64,000 nt of DNA from [Mycobacterium] vasticus (GTDB lineage: Bacteria > Actinomycetota > Actinomycetes > Mycobacteriales > Mycobacteriaceae), in NCBI RefSeq assembly GCF_020181595.1, contig NZ_CP084028.1:1453497-1517496 (forward strand). Direction: 5' to 3'. Below, one piece after another: positions 34,112 to 43,407 of the stretch; within the stretch, counting starts at the first letter, position 1; every line of letters begins with the position of its first letter. The notes under the pieces are model-generated. The model was given only the letters and a program-made list of their open reading frames with translations. It was not told where the DNA came from and made no database searches. The position numbers were made by a program, and so were the translations under genes.

Positions 34112-34117
34112 CTGCGG

Positions 34118-34191
34118 GGTGGCTGACGGGACTCGAACCCGCGACACCCAGGATCACAACCTGGTGCTCTACCAACTGAACTACAGCCACC
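34118..34191 (-). tRNA. tRNA-His (anticodon GTG)
   Basis: The minus strand folds into a cloverleaf with acceptor GTGGCTG/CAGCCAC, anticodon loop TTGTGAT (GTG), and T-arm CGGGT...CCCGT with TTCGAGT. The extra G at position -1 (34191) is encoded and faces C73 (34118), the identity element for histidyl-tRNA. CCA is not encoded. Confidence 0.96.
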
Positions 34192-34267
34192 ATTGCCGCC
34201 GGCCGGACTGGCCAACCACGCGGCGTCGTCGATACTAACCGCTCGGGTGCTCGGCTGCCGAATCGTT

Positions 34268-34891
34268 TTACCCGGGCGCGTCGGTGGGCGGGCCAAGTTC
34301 CCCGGCCACGGCGGCGATCTCACTGGTAGAGGGCCCCGGAGGTGCTACGAACGCGGTACCGCGGTAGTACTTGAGCTCCCGGATCGACTCGTGGATGTCG
34401 GCCAGGGCGCGATGCGCCAGGCCCTTCTCGGGCTGACCGAAGTAGATCCGCGGGTACCAGCGCCGGCACAGCTCCTTGATGGAGCTCACGTCGATCATCC
34501 GGTAGTGCAGATAGTCGTTGAGCGTCGTCATATCGCGGGACAGGAAGGCGCGGTCGGTGCCGATCGAGTTGCCCGCCAGTGGCGCGGTCTTCGCCTGCTT
34601 GACGTGCGCCCGGATGTAGTCGAGCACCATCTTCTCGGCGGTCGCCAGGTCGATGGTCGACGCCCTGACCTCCTCGATCAGGCCGGACCGGGTGTGCATC
34701 TCGGTCACCACCGGGCTCATCGCGTCCAGCGCGGCGTCGTCGGCATGAATCACCACGTCGATACCGTCGCCGAGGATGTTCAGCTCGGCGTCGGTGACCA
34801 GGGCGGCGATCTCGATCAGCTTGTCGGAGCCCAGGTCAAGCCCGGTCATCTCGCAGTCGATCCAGACCAGTTCGTCTCGTGCAGCACTCAC
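34268..34891 (-). CDS. orn: Orn, oligoribonuclease
   Basis: This is a 207-residue DEDDh 3'-5' exonuclease that degrades 2-5 nt RNA and finishes c-di-GMP/pGpG turnover. Asp12 and Glu14 are in [10 protein letters not shown], a further Asp in GTDRAFL near 112, and His/Asp in [10 protein letters not shown] near 165. It is longer than E. coli Orn by a C-terminal Pro-rich tail, as in mycobacteria. It is syntenic with Rv2511 and diverges from the HerA-like gene. Confidence 0.94.
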   Translation of the reverse strand: MSAARDELVWIDCEMTGLDLGSDKLIEIAALVTDAELNILGDGIDVVIHADDAALDAMSPVVTEMHTRSGLIEEVRASTIDLATAEKMVLDYIRAHVKQAKTAPLAGNSIGTDRAFLSRDMTTLNDYLHYRMIDVSSIKELCRRWYPRIYFGQPEKGLAHRALADIHESIRELKYYRGTAFVAPPGPSTSEIAAVAGELGPPTDAPG

Positions 34892-34966
34892 AAGAAGCTC
34901 ACGTTAGCCGCTAGACCGCGCCTTAGCCGCATCCCGGTGCGCTGAGGCCAAGTAAGGTTCTCCGGT

Positions 34967-36511
34967 GTGAGTCCCGAGTCGGCGGCAACGGCCGCACAGC
35001 AGATCGCGGCCGGTTACGCCTCCGACGGTCAGGCCCTGGAACTGGGTGCGGTGGTCATCGACGGCAACGCCGACGCGTCCGCCCAGGTCCGCATCCCGCT
35101 GGCCACCATGAACCGGCACGGGCTGGTCGCCGGCGCCACCGGTACCGGCAAGACCAAGACGCTGCAGGTGATCGCCGAGCAGCTGTCGACCGCCGGGGTC
35201 CCGGTGCTGATGGCCGACGTCAAGGGCGACCTGTCCGGGCTGTCTCGCGAAGGTGAGTCCGGCGACAAGATCACCCAACGCGCCGGCGAGACCGGTGACG
35301 ACTGGGCGCCGACGGCGTTCCCGGTGGAGTTCCTGTCGCTGGGCACCGGTGGACTCGGTGTCCCGGTGCGCGCCACCATCTCCAGCTTCGGGCCCATCCT
35401 GCTGTCGAAGGTGCTCGGACTCAACGGCACCCAGGAGTCGACGCTGGGCCTGATCTTCCACTGGGCAGACCAGCAGGGGCTGCCGTTGCTGGACCTCAAG
35501 GATCTGCGTTCCGTCATCACCTACCTGACCAGCGACGAGGGCAAACCGGAACTCAAGACACTGGGTGCGGTGTCGCCGGCCACCGCCGGGGTGATCCTGC
35601 GGGCCCTGGTGAACCTGGAGGCCGAAGGCGCCGACACGTTCTTCGGGGAGCCGGAACTGGACCCCAAGGACCTGATCCGGCTCGACGAACAGGGACGCGG
35701 CATCATCACCCTGCTGGAACTGGGCGACCAGGCCGCGCGGCCGGTGCTGTTCTCCACGTTCTTGATGTGGGTGCTGGCCGACCTGTTCACCTTCCTGCCC
35801 GAGGTCGGTGACATCGACAAGCCCAAGCTGGTGTTCTTCTTCGACGAGGCCCACCTGCTGTTCACCGACGCCTCCAAGGCGTTCCTCGAACAGGTCGAAC
35901 AGACCGTCAAACTGATCCGCTCCAAGGGCGTCGGCGTGTTCTTCTGCACGCAGTTGCCCACCGACGTGCCCAACTCGGTGCTCTCGCAGCTGGGTGCGCG
36001 TATCCAGCACGCGCTGCGCGCCTTCACCCCTGATGACCAGAAGGCGCTCACCAAGACGGTGCGCACTTACCCGAAAACCGATGTCTACGACCTGGAGTCG
36101 GCGTTGACGTCGTTGGGCATCGGTGAAGCCGTGGTGACGGTGCTCTCCGAGCGGGGCGCGCCGACACCGGTGGCCTGGACCCGGCTGCGTCCGCCGCGCT
36201 CGCTGATGGCTGCCATCGGTAATGACGCGATCGCCGCTGCGGCTCAGCGGAGCCTGTTGCAGGTGCAGTACGGCCAGACCATCGACCGCGATTCAGCCTA
36301 CGAACGGCTCAGCGCGAAACTCACTCCGCTGCCGGATGTTCCGGGGAATCTGGACCTCCCGCCGATGCCGCCGCCCGAGCCGGACAAGCCGAGCATGTTC
36401 GAGCGGGTGCTGAACAATCCTGGGGTGCGTAGCGCGATGCGTTCCGCCGGAACGGCTTTCGGGCGCGAGATCACGCGCAGCATCTTCGGCACCGGCCGGC
36501 GCCGGCGCTGA
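34967..36511 (+). CDS. HerA-like/DUF853 ATPase (Rv2510c-like)
   Basis: This 514-residue P-loop ATPase of the helicase HerA-like DUF853 family has Walker A GATGTGKTKT at residues 56-65, Walker B LVFFFDEAHLLF near 288, and a sensor region in GVGVFFCTQLPTDVP near 325. The C-terminal tail is Pro-rich, then basic. Members are proposed to translocate DNA or to act in the cell envelope; the role in mycobacteria is not known. The start is GTG at 34967. The same gene lies next to orn in M. tuberculosis. Confidence 0.85.
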   Translation: MSPESAATAAQQIAAGYASDGQALELGAVVIDGNADASAQVRIPLATMNRHGLVAGATGTGKTKTLQVIAEQLSTAGVPVLMADVKGDLSGLSREGESGDKITQRAGETGDDWAPTAFPVEFLSLGTGGLGVPVRATISSFGPILLSKVLGLNGTQESTLGLIFHWADQQGLPLLDLKDLRSVITYLTSDEGKPELKTLGAVSPATAGVILRALVNLEAEGADTFFGEPELDPKDLIRLDEQGRGIITLLELGDQAARPVLFSTFLMWVLADLFTFLPEVGDIDKPKLVFFFDEAHLLFTDASKAFLEQVEQTVKLIRSKGVGVFFCTQLPTDVPNSVLSQLGARIQHALRAFTPDDQKALTKTVRTYPKTDVYDLESALTSLGIGEAVVTVLSERGAPTPVAWTRLRPPRSLMAAIGNDAIAAAAQRSLLQVQYGQTIDRDSAYERLSAKLTPLPDVPGNLDLPPMPPPEPDKPSMFERVLNNPGVRSAMRSAGTAFGREITRSIFGTGRRRR

Positions 36512-36523
36512 CCTAGGTTTTAG

Positions 36524-36543
36524 CCGCCGTGCCTGATCGGCGG
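36524..36543. terminator. Possible bidirectional terminator hairpin
   Basis: CCGCCG-TGCCTGAT-CGGCGG lies in the 63-bp gap between the convergent HerA-like and cmrA genes. On the minus strand it is followed by CTAAAACC, which lacks a U-run; on the plus strand no U-run follows. It is only a candidate. Confidence 0.35.
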
Positions 36544-36574
36544 TCCAGCTTCGCCTCTCCTTCGTCGAGGCTTG

Positions 36575-37381
36575 CTAACCGCCGCCGAGCTTCTTGTAGA
36601 CCGCACCGACGATCGGGGCGACGATGGCCCGCGGGCCGTACCCGGTGGCCATCGACATGGCCTTGGACGTGACCCCCGGTACCACCCGCATCTTGTTGCG
36701 CTCCAACGCATCCAGCGACAGCTTGGCGGTGTGTTGGACGGAGATCCACAGGAAGTCCGGGATCAGCTTGTCGACCAGCGAGGCTTCGGCGGCGTCAGGC
36801 ATCTCGGCGCGCACCGGCCCGGGTGCCAACACCGTCACGTGCACGCCGGTCTTACGCAGCTCGCCGCGCAGCGACTCGCTGAAGGTGTTGGCGAAAGCCT
36901 TGGTCGCGGCGTAGGTGGCGTTGTTGGGGATCGGTGAGTTACCGGCCACCGAACCCGAGATCAGGATGCCGCCGGCGTTGCGCTCCAGCATGCCCGGCAG
37001 CACGGCCAGCACCAGGTCGTGCACCGCGACGGCGTTCAGCTGTACCTGGGCCTTCTCCGCCGCCGGGTCCAGCCCGGAGATCGGCCCGAAGGTCGCGGTG
37101 CCGGCGTTGGCGCACAGTACCGAGATCTCGCGGCCGGCCAACTCGGCGCAGAGCACGTCGCGGGCCGCCGGATCAGCCAGATCGACCGCGCGGACCTCCA
37201 CGGCCACCCGATACTTGTCGCGCAGCCGCTCGGCTACATCGTTGAGCACGTCCTCGCGGCGGGCGGTGATGATCAGGCCGTGGCCGCGGGCGGCCAGCTC
37301 GGTGGCCAGCGCCTCACCGATTCCCTGGGAAGCTCCGGTGACAACGGCACGGGCGTCAGGGCTGGGAGCAGGCACTGGCAT
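36575..37381 (-). CDS. cmrA: CmrA, mycolate reductase (SDR)
   Basis: This 268-residue SDR matches Rv2509/CmrA, which reduces the 3-oxo intermediate made by Pks13 to give mature mycolic acids. TGASQGIGEAL is near residue 17, CANAGTATFG near 92, a Ser in ISGSVAG, and YAATKAF near 155. It is a cytoplasmic enzyme of cell-envelope lipid synthesis. The order orn, HerA-like, cmrA, MFS is the M. tuberculosis order. Confidence 0.88.
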   Translation of the reverse strand: MPVPAPSPDARAVVTGASQGIGEALATELAARGHGLIITARREDVLNDVAERLRDKYRVAVEVRAVDLADPAARDVLCAELAGREISVLCANAGTATFGPISGLDPAAEKAQVQLNAVAVHDLVLAVLPGMLERNAGGILISGSVAGNSPIPNNATYAATKAFANTFSESLRGELRKTGVHVTVLAPGPVRAEMPDAAEASLVDKLIPDFLWISVQHTAKLSLDALERNKMRVVPGVTSKAMSMATGYGPRAIVAPIVGAVYKKLGGG

Positions 37382-37404
37382 GAGGCAATCGTAGAGTGCC
37401 AGGC

Positions 37405-38718
37405 ATGGGTGCCCCGGCGGTGGTCAAGTCCGGGCGGTCGCAGGTGGTGGCATGGGCGCTGTGGGACACCGGCGCCGCCGCGGTCAGCGCGATCGTGGTG
37501 ACGTTCGTGTTCTCGGTCTATCTGACCAGCAGCGTTGGCCGGGATCTGCCGGGCGAGGTGTCGCCGGCCAGTTGGCTGGGCCGCACGTTGGCGATCTCCG
37601 GGCTGATCGTGGCCGCGGTGGCGCCGGTGGTCGGGGTGTGGGTGGCCGGCCCGCACCGCCGGCGGGTGACCCTGGCGGCGCTGACCGGCACCGCGGTGCT
37701 GCTGATCGCGTCGATGAGCCTGATCCGCGATTCTCCCGCCTACCTGGCGCCGGGGCTGGCGCTGCTGGCGCTGACCGCCGCCTGCGGTGATCTGGCCAGC
37801 GTTCCCTACAACGCCATGCTCAAGCAGGTGTCGACGCCGCGGAACGCAGGGCGGATCTCCGGATTCGGCTGGGCGGCGGGCTACGGAGGCAGCGTGGTGC
37901 TGCTGCTGTTGGTCTATGCAGGCTTTATCTCCGGCGAGGGCCCGGGTCGGGGCCTGCTGGGTCTGCCCACCCACGACGGGCTCAACGTGCGGGCGGCGAT
38001 GCTGCTGGCCGCGGCGTGGCTGGCGGTGTTCGCGCTACCGCTGGTGTTCAGCGCCCACCGGATGGCCGCCGACGACGAGGAGCTGCCGCCGCGGCTGGGG
38101 CTGTTCGGTGCCTACCGCCGGCTGTGGAGCGACATCAGCGCCGAATGGCATCGCGACCGCAATCTGGTCTTCTACCTGATCGCCAGTGCGATCTTCCGGG
38201 ACGGGCTGGCCGGGGTGTTCGCCTTCGGCGCGGTGCTGGGCGTCAACGTGTACGGGATCTCCGCCGGCGATGTGTTGATCTTCGGGGTGGTCGCCAGCGT
38301 GGTGGCCGCCGTCGGGGCGATTGCCGGGGGCCTGCTCGACGACCGGATCGGGTCCAAGACGGTGATCATCGGGTCGCTGGTGGCGATGGTCGCCGCCGGC
38401 ACGACGCTGATGGCGTTGTCCGGGCCGAAGGCGTTCTGGGTCTGCGGGCTGCTGCTGTGCCTGTTCATCGGGCCGACCCAATCCTCGGCGCGCACACTGC
38501 TGCTGCGGATGGCGCGGCAGGGCCGCGAGGGCTTCGAAGGCGTCGCCTTCGGCCTGTACACGATGACCGGCCGGGCCGTGTCGTTCCTGGCGCCGTGGTT
38601 GTTCTCGGTCTTCGTCGACGTGTTTCACACCGACCGGGCCGGTATGGGCGGGTTGTGCACCGTGCTGGGAATCGGCCTGCTGGCGATGCTGGCGGTGCGG
38701 GTACCGCGTAGCGGTTAG
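37405..38718 (+). CDS. MFS transporter (UMF1/Atg22-like, Rv2508c-like)
   Basis: This 437-residue protein has about twelve membrane segments. ALWDTGAAAVSAIVVTFVFSVYLTS at the N terminus and the loop ending in DLASVPYNAMLKQVS near residue 140 are typical of the UMF1/Atg22-like branch. The substrate is unknown. The start could be the GTG at 37396 or ATG at 37405; neither has a strong ribosome site. It diverges from cmrA and its stop faces the MmpS-like gene. Confidence 0.82.
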   Translation: MGAPAVVKSGRSQVVAWALWDTGAAAVSAIVVTFVFSVYLTSSVGRDLPGEVSPASWLGRTLAISGLIVAAVAPVVGVWVAGPHRRRVTLAALTGTAVLLIASMSLIRDSPAYLAPGLALLALTAACGDLASVPYNAMLKQVSTPRNAGRISGFGWAAGYGGSVVLLLLVYAGFISGEGPGRGLLGLPTHDGLNVRAAMLLAAAWLAVFALPLVFSAHRMAADDEELPPRLGLFGAYRRLWSDISAEWHRDRNLVFYLIASAIFRDGLAGVFAFGAVLGVNVYGISAGDVLIFGVVASVVAAVGAIAGGLLDDRIGSKTVIIGSLVAMVAAGTTLMALSGPKAFWVCGLLLCLFIGPTQSSARTLLLRMARQGREGFEGVAFGLYTMTGRAVSFLAPWLFSVFVDVFHTDRAGMGGLCTVLGIGLLAMLAVRVPRSG

Positions 38719-38723
38719 AACCG

Positions 38724-39509
38724 TCAGCCGGCCGCGGCGCAGACCGTCAGGATGCTGCCGGTGCGCTCGCGGACCTTGGTGCCGTCCACTGTCACCGAAC
38801 AGGTGATCTGCTCACCGAAGTTCACCACGGTGACCGCGGCGGCCGTGGTCGCAGGCGGAACTAGGGTGACCTCCTTGGTCCACGGCAGGGTCACGTTGAA
38901 GTCGGTCTTGAGCACACCGCCGGTGTCCAGATAGGCGATGCTGAGTACCTTTCCGGTCCCGGTGACCTGATAGACGATGGTCTCGGGAACTCCGGCGGTG
39001 GTCGACGTCGTCGGCGGACGGGTGCTGGGCGTGGTCGTGCCCGGTGTGGTCTCCGGCGCCGACGTCCGCGGGGGCACGGTGGTGGTGGATGTGCGCGGGG
39101 GAACCGGCACACTCGGCGCGGTGGGCAATGGGGTGACCGGTGTGAGCGTGGCCGAATTCCGTTGTGAGCCATTGGCGATCACCAGGGCGATCACCATGCC
39201 GATGACCAACAACACCGCCGCGCCGGCCACCAGCCACAGCCAGTTGGGGAAGCGCGGGGGCTCGGGTGGGCCGCCGCCGGCCGGGCCGCCGGCGGGGGGT
39301 TGCGGGATATCCCAATCTTGGCGCGGCAGTTCGGCAGTCGGGTGCGGCACCTGCGGCGAATAGCCGGACGGATACATCGGAACCTGGCCGGCATAGGCCG
39401 GATCCACCTGGGACGGAATGCCCGTGGTCGGTGGCTCGTAGGGCCCCTGAGGCGACGTCTGACCCCGCCAGTAGTGATCGGAACCCTCCGGCTGATACGG
39501 ATCCGTCAT
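38724..39509 (-). CDS. Proline-rich membrane protein with MmpS-like domain (Rv2507-like)
   Basis: This 261-residue bitopic protein has a Pro/Gly/Tyr-rich cytoplasmic N terminus (residues 1-85), one membrane helix at about 92-113 (WLWLVAGAAVLLVIGMVIALV), a Thr/Pro linker, and an extracellular beta-rich MmpS-like domain from about residue 178 (VYQVTGTGKVLSIAYLD, later C in ITCSVTVDG and TVCAA). MmpS proteins assist MmpL transporters, but no MmpL gene is near. GGTGGGC directly precedes the ATG at 39509; a GTG at 39515 is an alternative. Confidence 0.8.
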   Translation of the reverse strand: MTDPYQPEGSDHYWRGQTSPQGPYEPPTTGIPSQVDPAYAGQVPMYPSGYSPQVPHPTAELPRQDWDIPQPPAGGPAGGGPPEPPRFPNWLWLVAGAAVLLVIGMVIALVIANGSQRNSATLTPVTPLPTAPSVPVPPRTSTTTVPPRTSAPETTPGTTTPSTRPPTTSTTAGVPETIVYQVTGTGKVLSIAYLDTGGVLKTDFNVTLPWTKEVTLVPPATTAAAVTVVNFGEQITCSVTVDGTKVRERTGSILTVCAAAG

Positions 39510-39575
39510 GCCCACCTCATGGATTGCAGGGTACCTGCGCCGGGTCGATTGCGGCGGTGACGCCGCGCAGGCCGG

Positions 39576-40208
39576 TCAAATCCCGGCGGCGTCCAGCGCG
39601 CTGATCGTCATCGCCCGCAACACCGCTCGTGAGCGTTCCGGGGCGACCGGCCTGGCCCCGGTGGACTTCATGCTGTGCGGCGTCGAGTTCAGCAGGCCGA
39701 AGGCCGCATGCGCCATGATCCGGGCGTCGGCCTCGTCCAGACCGACGTGCAGAGCACGCAACACCGTCACCCACACCTCCACGTATTGGCGCTGGGCGCT
39801 GCGCACCTGGCGCTGCGCCCCGGTCGGCAGATGCGCCAGATCGCGATCCTGGATGCGGATCAGGTCGGGCTCGCCGAGCGCGAAATCGAGATGGAAGTCG
39901 ACCAGGCCGCCCAGCACCCCGGTGGGATCGGGCCCGCTTGATTCGACCGCGCGTGCGCCGGCGAGCAATCGGGTGCTGATGCCGACCAGCAACTCGACCA
40001 GCAGCGCTTCTTTGTTGGGGAAGTGTCGATAGATGGCCGGCCCGCTGACCCCGGCTGCGGCACCGATGTCCTCCAGTCGCACCGCGAGAAAGCCGCGCTG
40101 GGCGAAGAGTCGCTCGGCTGCGGCCAGCAACTGGCTGCGCCGGTCGGATTTCAGCCGACTGCGCCGGTTGACCGGTTCGTCGTCATCGGCCTGGGCGGAC
40201 GCTGCCAT
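39576..40208 (-). CDS. bkaR: BkaR, TetR-family regulator of branched-chain keto-acid genes
   Basis: This 210-residue TetR repressor is at the position of Rv2506 (BkaR), which controls the adjacent leucine-degradation locus. The N-terminal helix-turn-helix is VRLEDIGAAAGVSGPAIYRHFPNKEALL near residues 45-75. The rest is a helical ligand-binding domain. GGAGG four bases before the ATG at 40208 favours it over 40223. The gene diverges from fadD35 across an inverted repeat (40236-40253) that recurs before scoA. Confidence 0.87.
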   Translation of the reverse strand: MAASAQADDDEPVNRRSRLKSDRRSQLLAAAERLFAQRGFLAVRLEDIGAAAGVSGPAIYRHFPNKEALLVELLVGISTRLLAGARAVESSGPDPTGVLGGLVDFHLDFALGEPDLIRIQDRDLAHLPTGAQRQVRSAQRQYVEVWVTVLRALHVGLDEADARIMAHAAFGLLNSTPHSMKSTGARPVAPERSRAVLRAMTISALDAAGI

Positions 40209-40235
40209 GACGCCTCCGCTCATCGTGGACAGCTG

Positions 40236-40253
40236 AGTTAATGGTCACTAACG
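40236..40253. promoter_or_regulatory. Putative BkaR operator in the bkaR/fadD35 divergent promoter
   Basis: AGTTAAT-GGTC-ACTAACG is a near-perfect inverted repeat with the same half-sites and spacing as the site at 41981-41998. It sits 28 bp from the bkaR start and 54 bp from the fadD35 start, so it can control both. Confidence 0.65.
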
Positions 40254-40306
40254 TAGCACCCATCGATGGAATCCGAGCCGGCCTCGGGCGCAACGGTGGA
40301 GGCCCT

Positions 40307-41947
40307 ATGGCAACCGCGGGAACCAGCTCACGCGGTGCGTCGTCCTATGACCGCGGCGAGACTTCGCCCGCTCTGCTGACCACGACCATCGGCGTCAATC
40401 TGACGGCCAGCGCCGCGGCCTTCCCGGATCGTGATGCGCTGGTGGATCTTTCGTCGGGGAGGCGCTGGAGCTACGCCGAATTCAGTCATGATGTGCGCCG
40501 ACTGGCCAGCGGCCTGATCTCGGCTGGTGTCGCAGCGGGGGATCGGGTGGGCATCTGGGCGCCCAACTGTGCCGAATGGGTTCTGACGCAGTACGCCACT
40601 GCCGGGATCGGGGCGGTGCTGGTCACCATCAACCCCGCCTACCGCTCCCACGAATTGGCATACGCGCTCAAGCAGTCCGGGGTGGCGACGGTCATCTCGG
40701 CATCGCGTTTCAAGACCTCCGACTACGCCGGAATACTGGGGGAGGTGGCTCCCGAATGCCCGGAGCTGCGCGAGGTGGTGATCATCGGCGATACCCGCTG
40801 GCGCGACCTCGCCGGCACGCCGGTCGATACCGCATCCCTGGCGCAGCGCGGCGCGACGCTGAGCACGCAGGATCCGATCAATATCCAATACACCTCGGGC
40901 ACAACGGGTTACCCGAAAGCTGCCACGCTCACGCACCGCAATATCCTCAACAACGGCTATCTGGTCGGCGAACTGCTCGGCTACACCGAATCCGACCGGA
41001 TCTGCCTGCCGGTGCCGCTCTATCACTGCTTCGGCCTTGTGATGGGCAGCCTCGCGGCGACCAGTCACGGCGCGGCGATCGTCTTGCCGGGTCCCGGCTT
41101 CGATCCGGCGGCCACGTTGCGGGCCGTGCAGGACGAGGCCTGCACCAGCCTCTACGGGGTGCCCACCATGTTCATCGCCGAGCTCGGTCTGGCCGACTCC
41201 GGCGACTACGACCTCAGCAGCCTGCGGACCGGGATCATGGCCGGGTCATCGTGCCCGGCGGAGGTGATGCGACGGGTCATCGATGACATGCACATGGCCG
41301 GGGTCGCGATCTGCTACGGCATGACCGAGACCTCCCCGGTCTCGACTCAGACCCGCTCCGATGACTCGCCTGCACGCCGAGTCGAAACGGTCGGGCAGGT
41401 CGGCCCGCACCTGGAGATCAAGCTGACCGACCCGGGCACCGGTGCGACGGTGTCGCGCGGGCAGGTCGGCGAGCTGTGCACCCGCGGATATTCGGTGATG
41501 ACCGGTTACTGGAACGATCCGGAGACGACCGCCGAGGTCATCGACGCCGACGGCTGGATGCACACCGGAGATCTGGCGGTCATGGACGACGACGGCTACG
41601 TGCGAATCACCGGGCGCATCAAGGACATGGTGATCCGTGGCGGGGAGAACATCTACCCGCGCGAGATCGAGGAGTTCCTCTACGGCCACCCCGACATCCT
41701 CGACGTAGCGGTCATCGGGGTGCCCGATCAGACCTACGGCGAGGAACTGATGGCGGTGGTCAGGCTGTGCGAGGGGGCGACGCCGATGACGGTCGAGGGG
41801 TTGCGGGAGTTCTGCGCCGGCAGGTTGGCGCATTTCAAGGTGCCGCGCTATCTGCGGATCGTCGACGATTTCCCGATGACGGTGACCGGCAAGGTCCGCA
41901 AGGACGAGGTTCGCCGGCAGGGGATCGAGCATTTGGCCGACGGCTGA
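40307..41947 (+). CDS. fadD35: FadD35-like acyl-CoA synthetase
   Basis: This 546-residue ligase activates a fatty or branched-chain acid by adenylation. [13 protein letters not shown] near residue 200, CYGMTETSP near 342, a [10 protein letters not shown] motif near 420 and C-terminal [10 protein letters not shown] lysine complete the family pattern. The start at 40307 has GGAGG five bases upstream and gives the M. tuberculosis length; the 40241 ATG lies within the operator. It is the first gene of the rightward leucine locus. Its own substrate within the pathway is not established. Confidence 0.9.
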   Translation: MATAGTSSRGASSYDRGETSPALLTTTIGVNLTASAAAFPDRDALVDLSSGRRWSYAEFSHDVRRLASGLISAGVAAGDRVGIWAPNCAEWVLTQYATAGIGAVLVTINPAYRSHELAYALKQSGVATVISASRFKTSDYAGILGEVAPECPELREVVIIGDTRWRDLAGTPVDTASLAQRGATLSTQDPINIQYTSGTTGYPKAATLTHRNILNNGYLVGELLGYTESDRICLPVPLYHCFGLVMGSLAATSHGAAIVLPGPGFDPAATLRAVQDEACTSLYGVPTMFIAELGLADSGDYDLSSLRTGIMAGSSCPAEVMRRVIDDMHMAGVAICYGMTETSPVSTQTRSDDSPARRVETVGQVGPHLEIKLTDPGTGATVSRGQVGELCTRGYSVMTGYWNDPETTAEVIDADGWMHTGDLAVMDDDGYVRITGRIKDMVIRGGENIYPREIEEFLYGHPDILDVAVIGVPDQTYGEELMAVVRLCEGATPMTVEGLREFCAGRLAHFKVPRYLRIVDDFPMTVTGKVRKDEVRRQGIEHLADG

Positions 41948-41980
41948 CAGCGCGGCGAGAGAATGGTATTCTCTGGCATC

Positions 41981-41998
41981 AGTTAATCAACATTAACT
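41981..41998. promoter_or_regulatory. Putative BkaR operator upstream of scoA
   Basis: AGTTAAT-CAAC-ATTAACT is a perfect 7-4-7 inverted repeat, 18 bp before the scoA GTG. It matches the 40236-40253 site at half-sites and spacing, which makes a second repressor-controlled promoter inside the locus likely. Confidence 0.7.
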
Positions 41999-42016
41999 GA
42001 AATCGAGGAGGCGCGG

Positions 42017-42769
42017 GTGGCGATGGACAAGGTCGTCGCGACGGCGGCGCAAGCCGTGGCCGACGTGACCGACGGTGCGTCCCTGGCGGTGGGCGGGTTC
42101 GGGCTCTGCGGCATTCCGGAGGCGTTGATCGACGCCCTGCTGCAGCTTGGCGTCACCGATCTGGAGACGGTCTCCAACAACTGCGGTGTCGACGGGATCG
42201 GGCTGGGAGTGCTCCTGGAGCGCAAACGGATTCGTCGCACCATCAGCTCCTATGTGGGCGAGAACAAGGAATTCGCCCGCCAGTTCCTATCCGGCGAGCT
42301 CGAAGTCGAGTTGACCCCGCAGGGAACGCTGGCCGAGCGACTGCGCGCGGGCGGTGCCGGGATCCCGGCGTTCTACACCCCCACCGGGGTGGGCACCCAG
42401 GTGGCCGACGGCGGCCTGCCCTGGCGGTACGACGGTGCCGGCGGGGTGGCGGTGGCCTCGCCGCCCAAGGAGACCCGTGACTTCGACGGGCGCACCTATG
42501 TTCTGGAGCGCGCGATTCGCACCGACTTCGCCCTGGTACACGCCTGGAAGGGCGACCGGCACGGCAACCTGGTCTACCGTGAAGCCGCCGCCAACTTCAA
42601 CCCGGAATGCGCTGCGGCGGGCCGCATCACCATCGCCGAGGTCGAGCACCTGGTCGAACCCGGCGAGATCTGCCCCGCCGAGGTACACACCCAGGGGGTC
42701 TTCGTGCACCGGGTGGTGCATGTGCCCGATCCGATCAAGCGAATCGAACGGGAGACGGTGCGCGCATGA
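42017..42769 (+). CDS. scoA: ScoA, succinyl-CoA:3-ketoacid CoA-transferase subunit A (leucine locus)
   Basis: This 250-residue alpha subunit (Rv2504c-like) of the acetoacetate CoA-transferase carries [11 protein letters not shown] near residue 27, [11 protein letters not shown] near 54 and [12 protein letters not shown] near 97. The GTG at 42017 has GAGGAGG six bases upstream. It is the first gene after the internal operator. In leucine breakdown acetoacetate is released by the CitE-like lyase, and ScoAB would activate it. A paralogous pair lies at 26635-28046. Confidence 0.93.
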   Translation: MAMDKVVATAAQAVADVTDGASLAVGGFGLCGIPEALIDALLQLGVTDLETVSNNCGVDGIGLGVLLERKRIRRTISSYVGENKEFARQFLSGELEVELTPQGTLAERLRAGGAGIPAFYTPTGVGTQVADGGLPWRYDGAGGVAVASPPKETRDFDGRTYVLERAIRTDFALVHAWKGDRHGNLVYREAAANFNPECAAAGRITIAEVEHLVEPGEICPAEVHTQGVFVHRVVHVPDPIKRIERETVRA

Positions 42770-43407
42770 CCCTCACCAGAGACGAGCTGGCCGCACGGGT
42801 GGCCACCGAGCTGCGCGACGGGCAGTACGTCAACCTCGGCATCGGGCTGCCGACCTTGATTCCGAACCACATTCCCGACGGCATCAACGTCGTGCTGCAC
42901 TCGGAGAACGGAATCCTCGGCGTCGGGCCCTATCCGCTGCGCGAGGACCTCGACGCCGACCTGATCAACGCCGGCAAAGAGACGGTGACGGTGCTGCCCG
43001 GGGCGTCGTTCTTCTCGTCGTCCGCTTCGTTCGGAGTCATCCGCGGTGGTCACCTGGACGTGGCCGTCCTTGGCGCCATGCAGGTTTCGGCGGCCGGGGA
43101 CCTGGCCAACTGGATGATTCCCGGCAAGATGATCAAGGGCATGGGCGGCGCGATGGACCTGGTGCACGGGGCGCGGCGGGTGATCGTGATGATGGAGCAC
43201 GCCGCCAAAGACGGCAGCGCCAAGATCGTCGAGCAGTGCACGTTGCCGCTCACCGGCGCCCGGTGCGTCAACCGGATCATCACCGACCTGGCCGTCATCG
43301 ACGTCACCCCGGCCGGCCTGGAATTGATCGAGACCGCGCCGGGAGTGTCCGTCGACGAGGTCGTCGCCAAAACCGGCGCGCAGCTGAATCTTTCGACGCT
43401 GTCATGA
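42766..43407 (+). CDS. scoB: ScoB, succinyl-CoA:3-ketoacid CoA-transferase subunit B (leucine locus)
   Basis: This 213-residue beta subunit contains the catalytic Glu in HSENGILG near residue 44 and [13 protein letters not shown] near 123. Its ATG overlaps scoA and its stop overlaps accD1, both by four bases. Product and role as for ScoA. It is shorter at the N terminus than the BKACE-operon copy by only a few residues. Confidence 0.93.
   Translation: MTLTRDELAARVATELRDGQYVNLGIGLPTLIPNHIPDGINVVLHSENGILGVGPYPLREDLDADLINAGKETVTVLPGASFFSSSASFGVIRGGHLDVAVLGAMQVSAAGDLANWMIPGKMIKGMGGAMDLVHGARRVIVMMEHAAKDGSAKIVEQCTLPLTGARCVNRIITDLAVIDVTPAGLELIETAPGVSVDEVVAKTGAQLNLSTLS

Noticed and set aside
40241..40306. 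ATG at 40241 as the fadD35 start
   Set aside because: It lies inside the predicted operator. The ATG at 40307 has GGAGG upstream and gives the family length.
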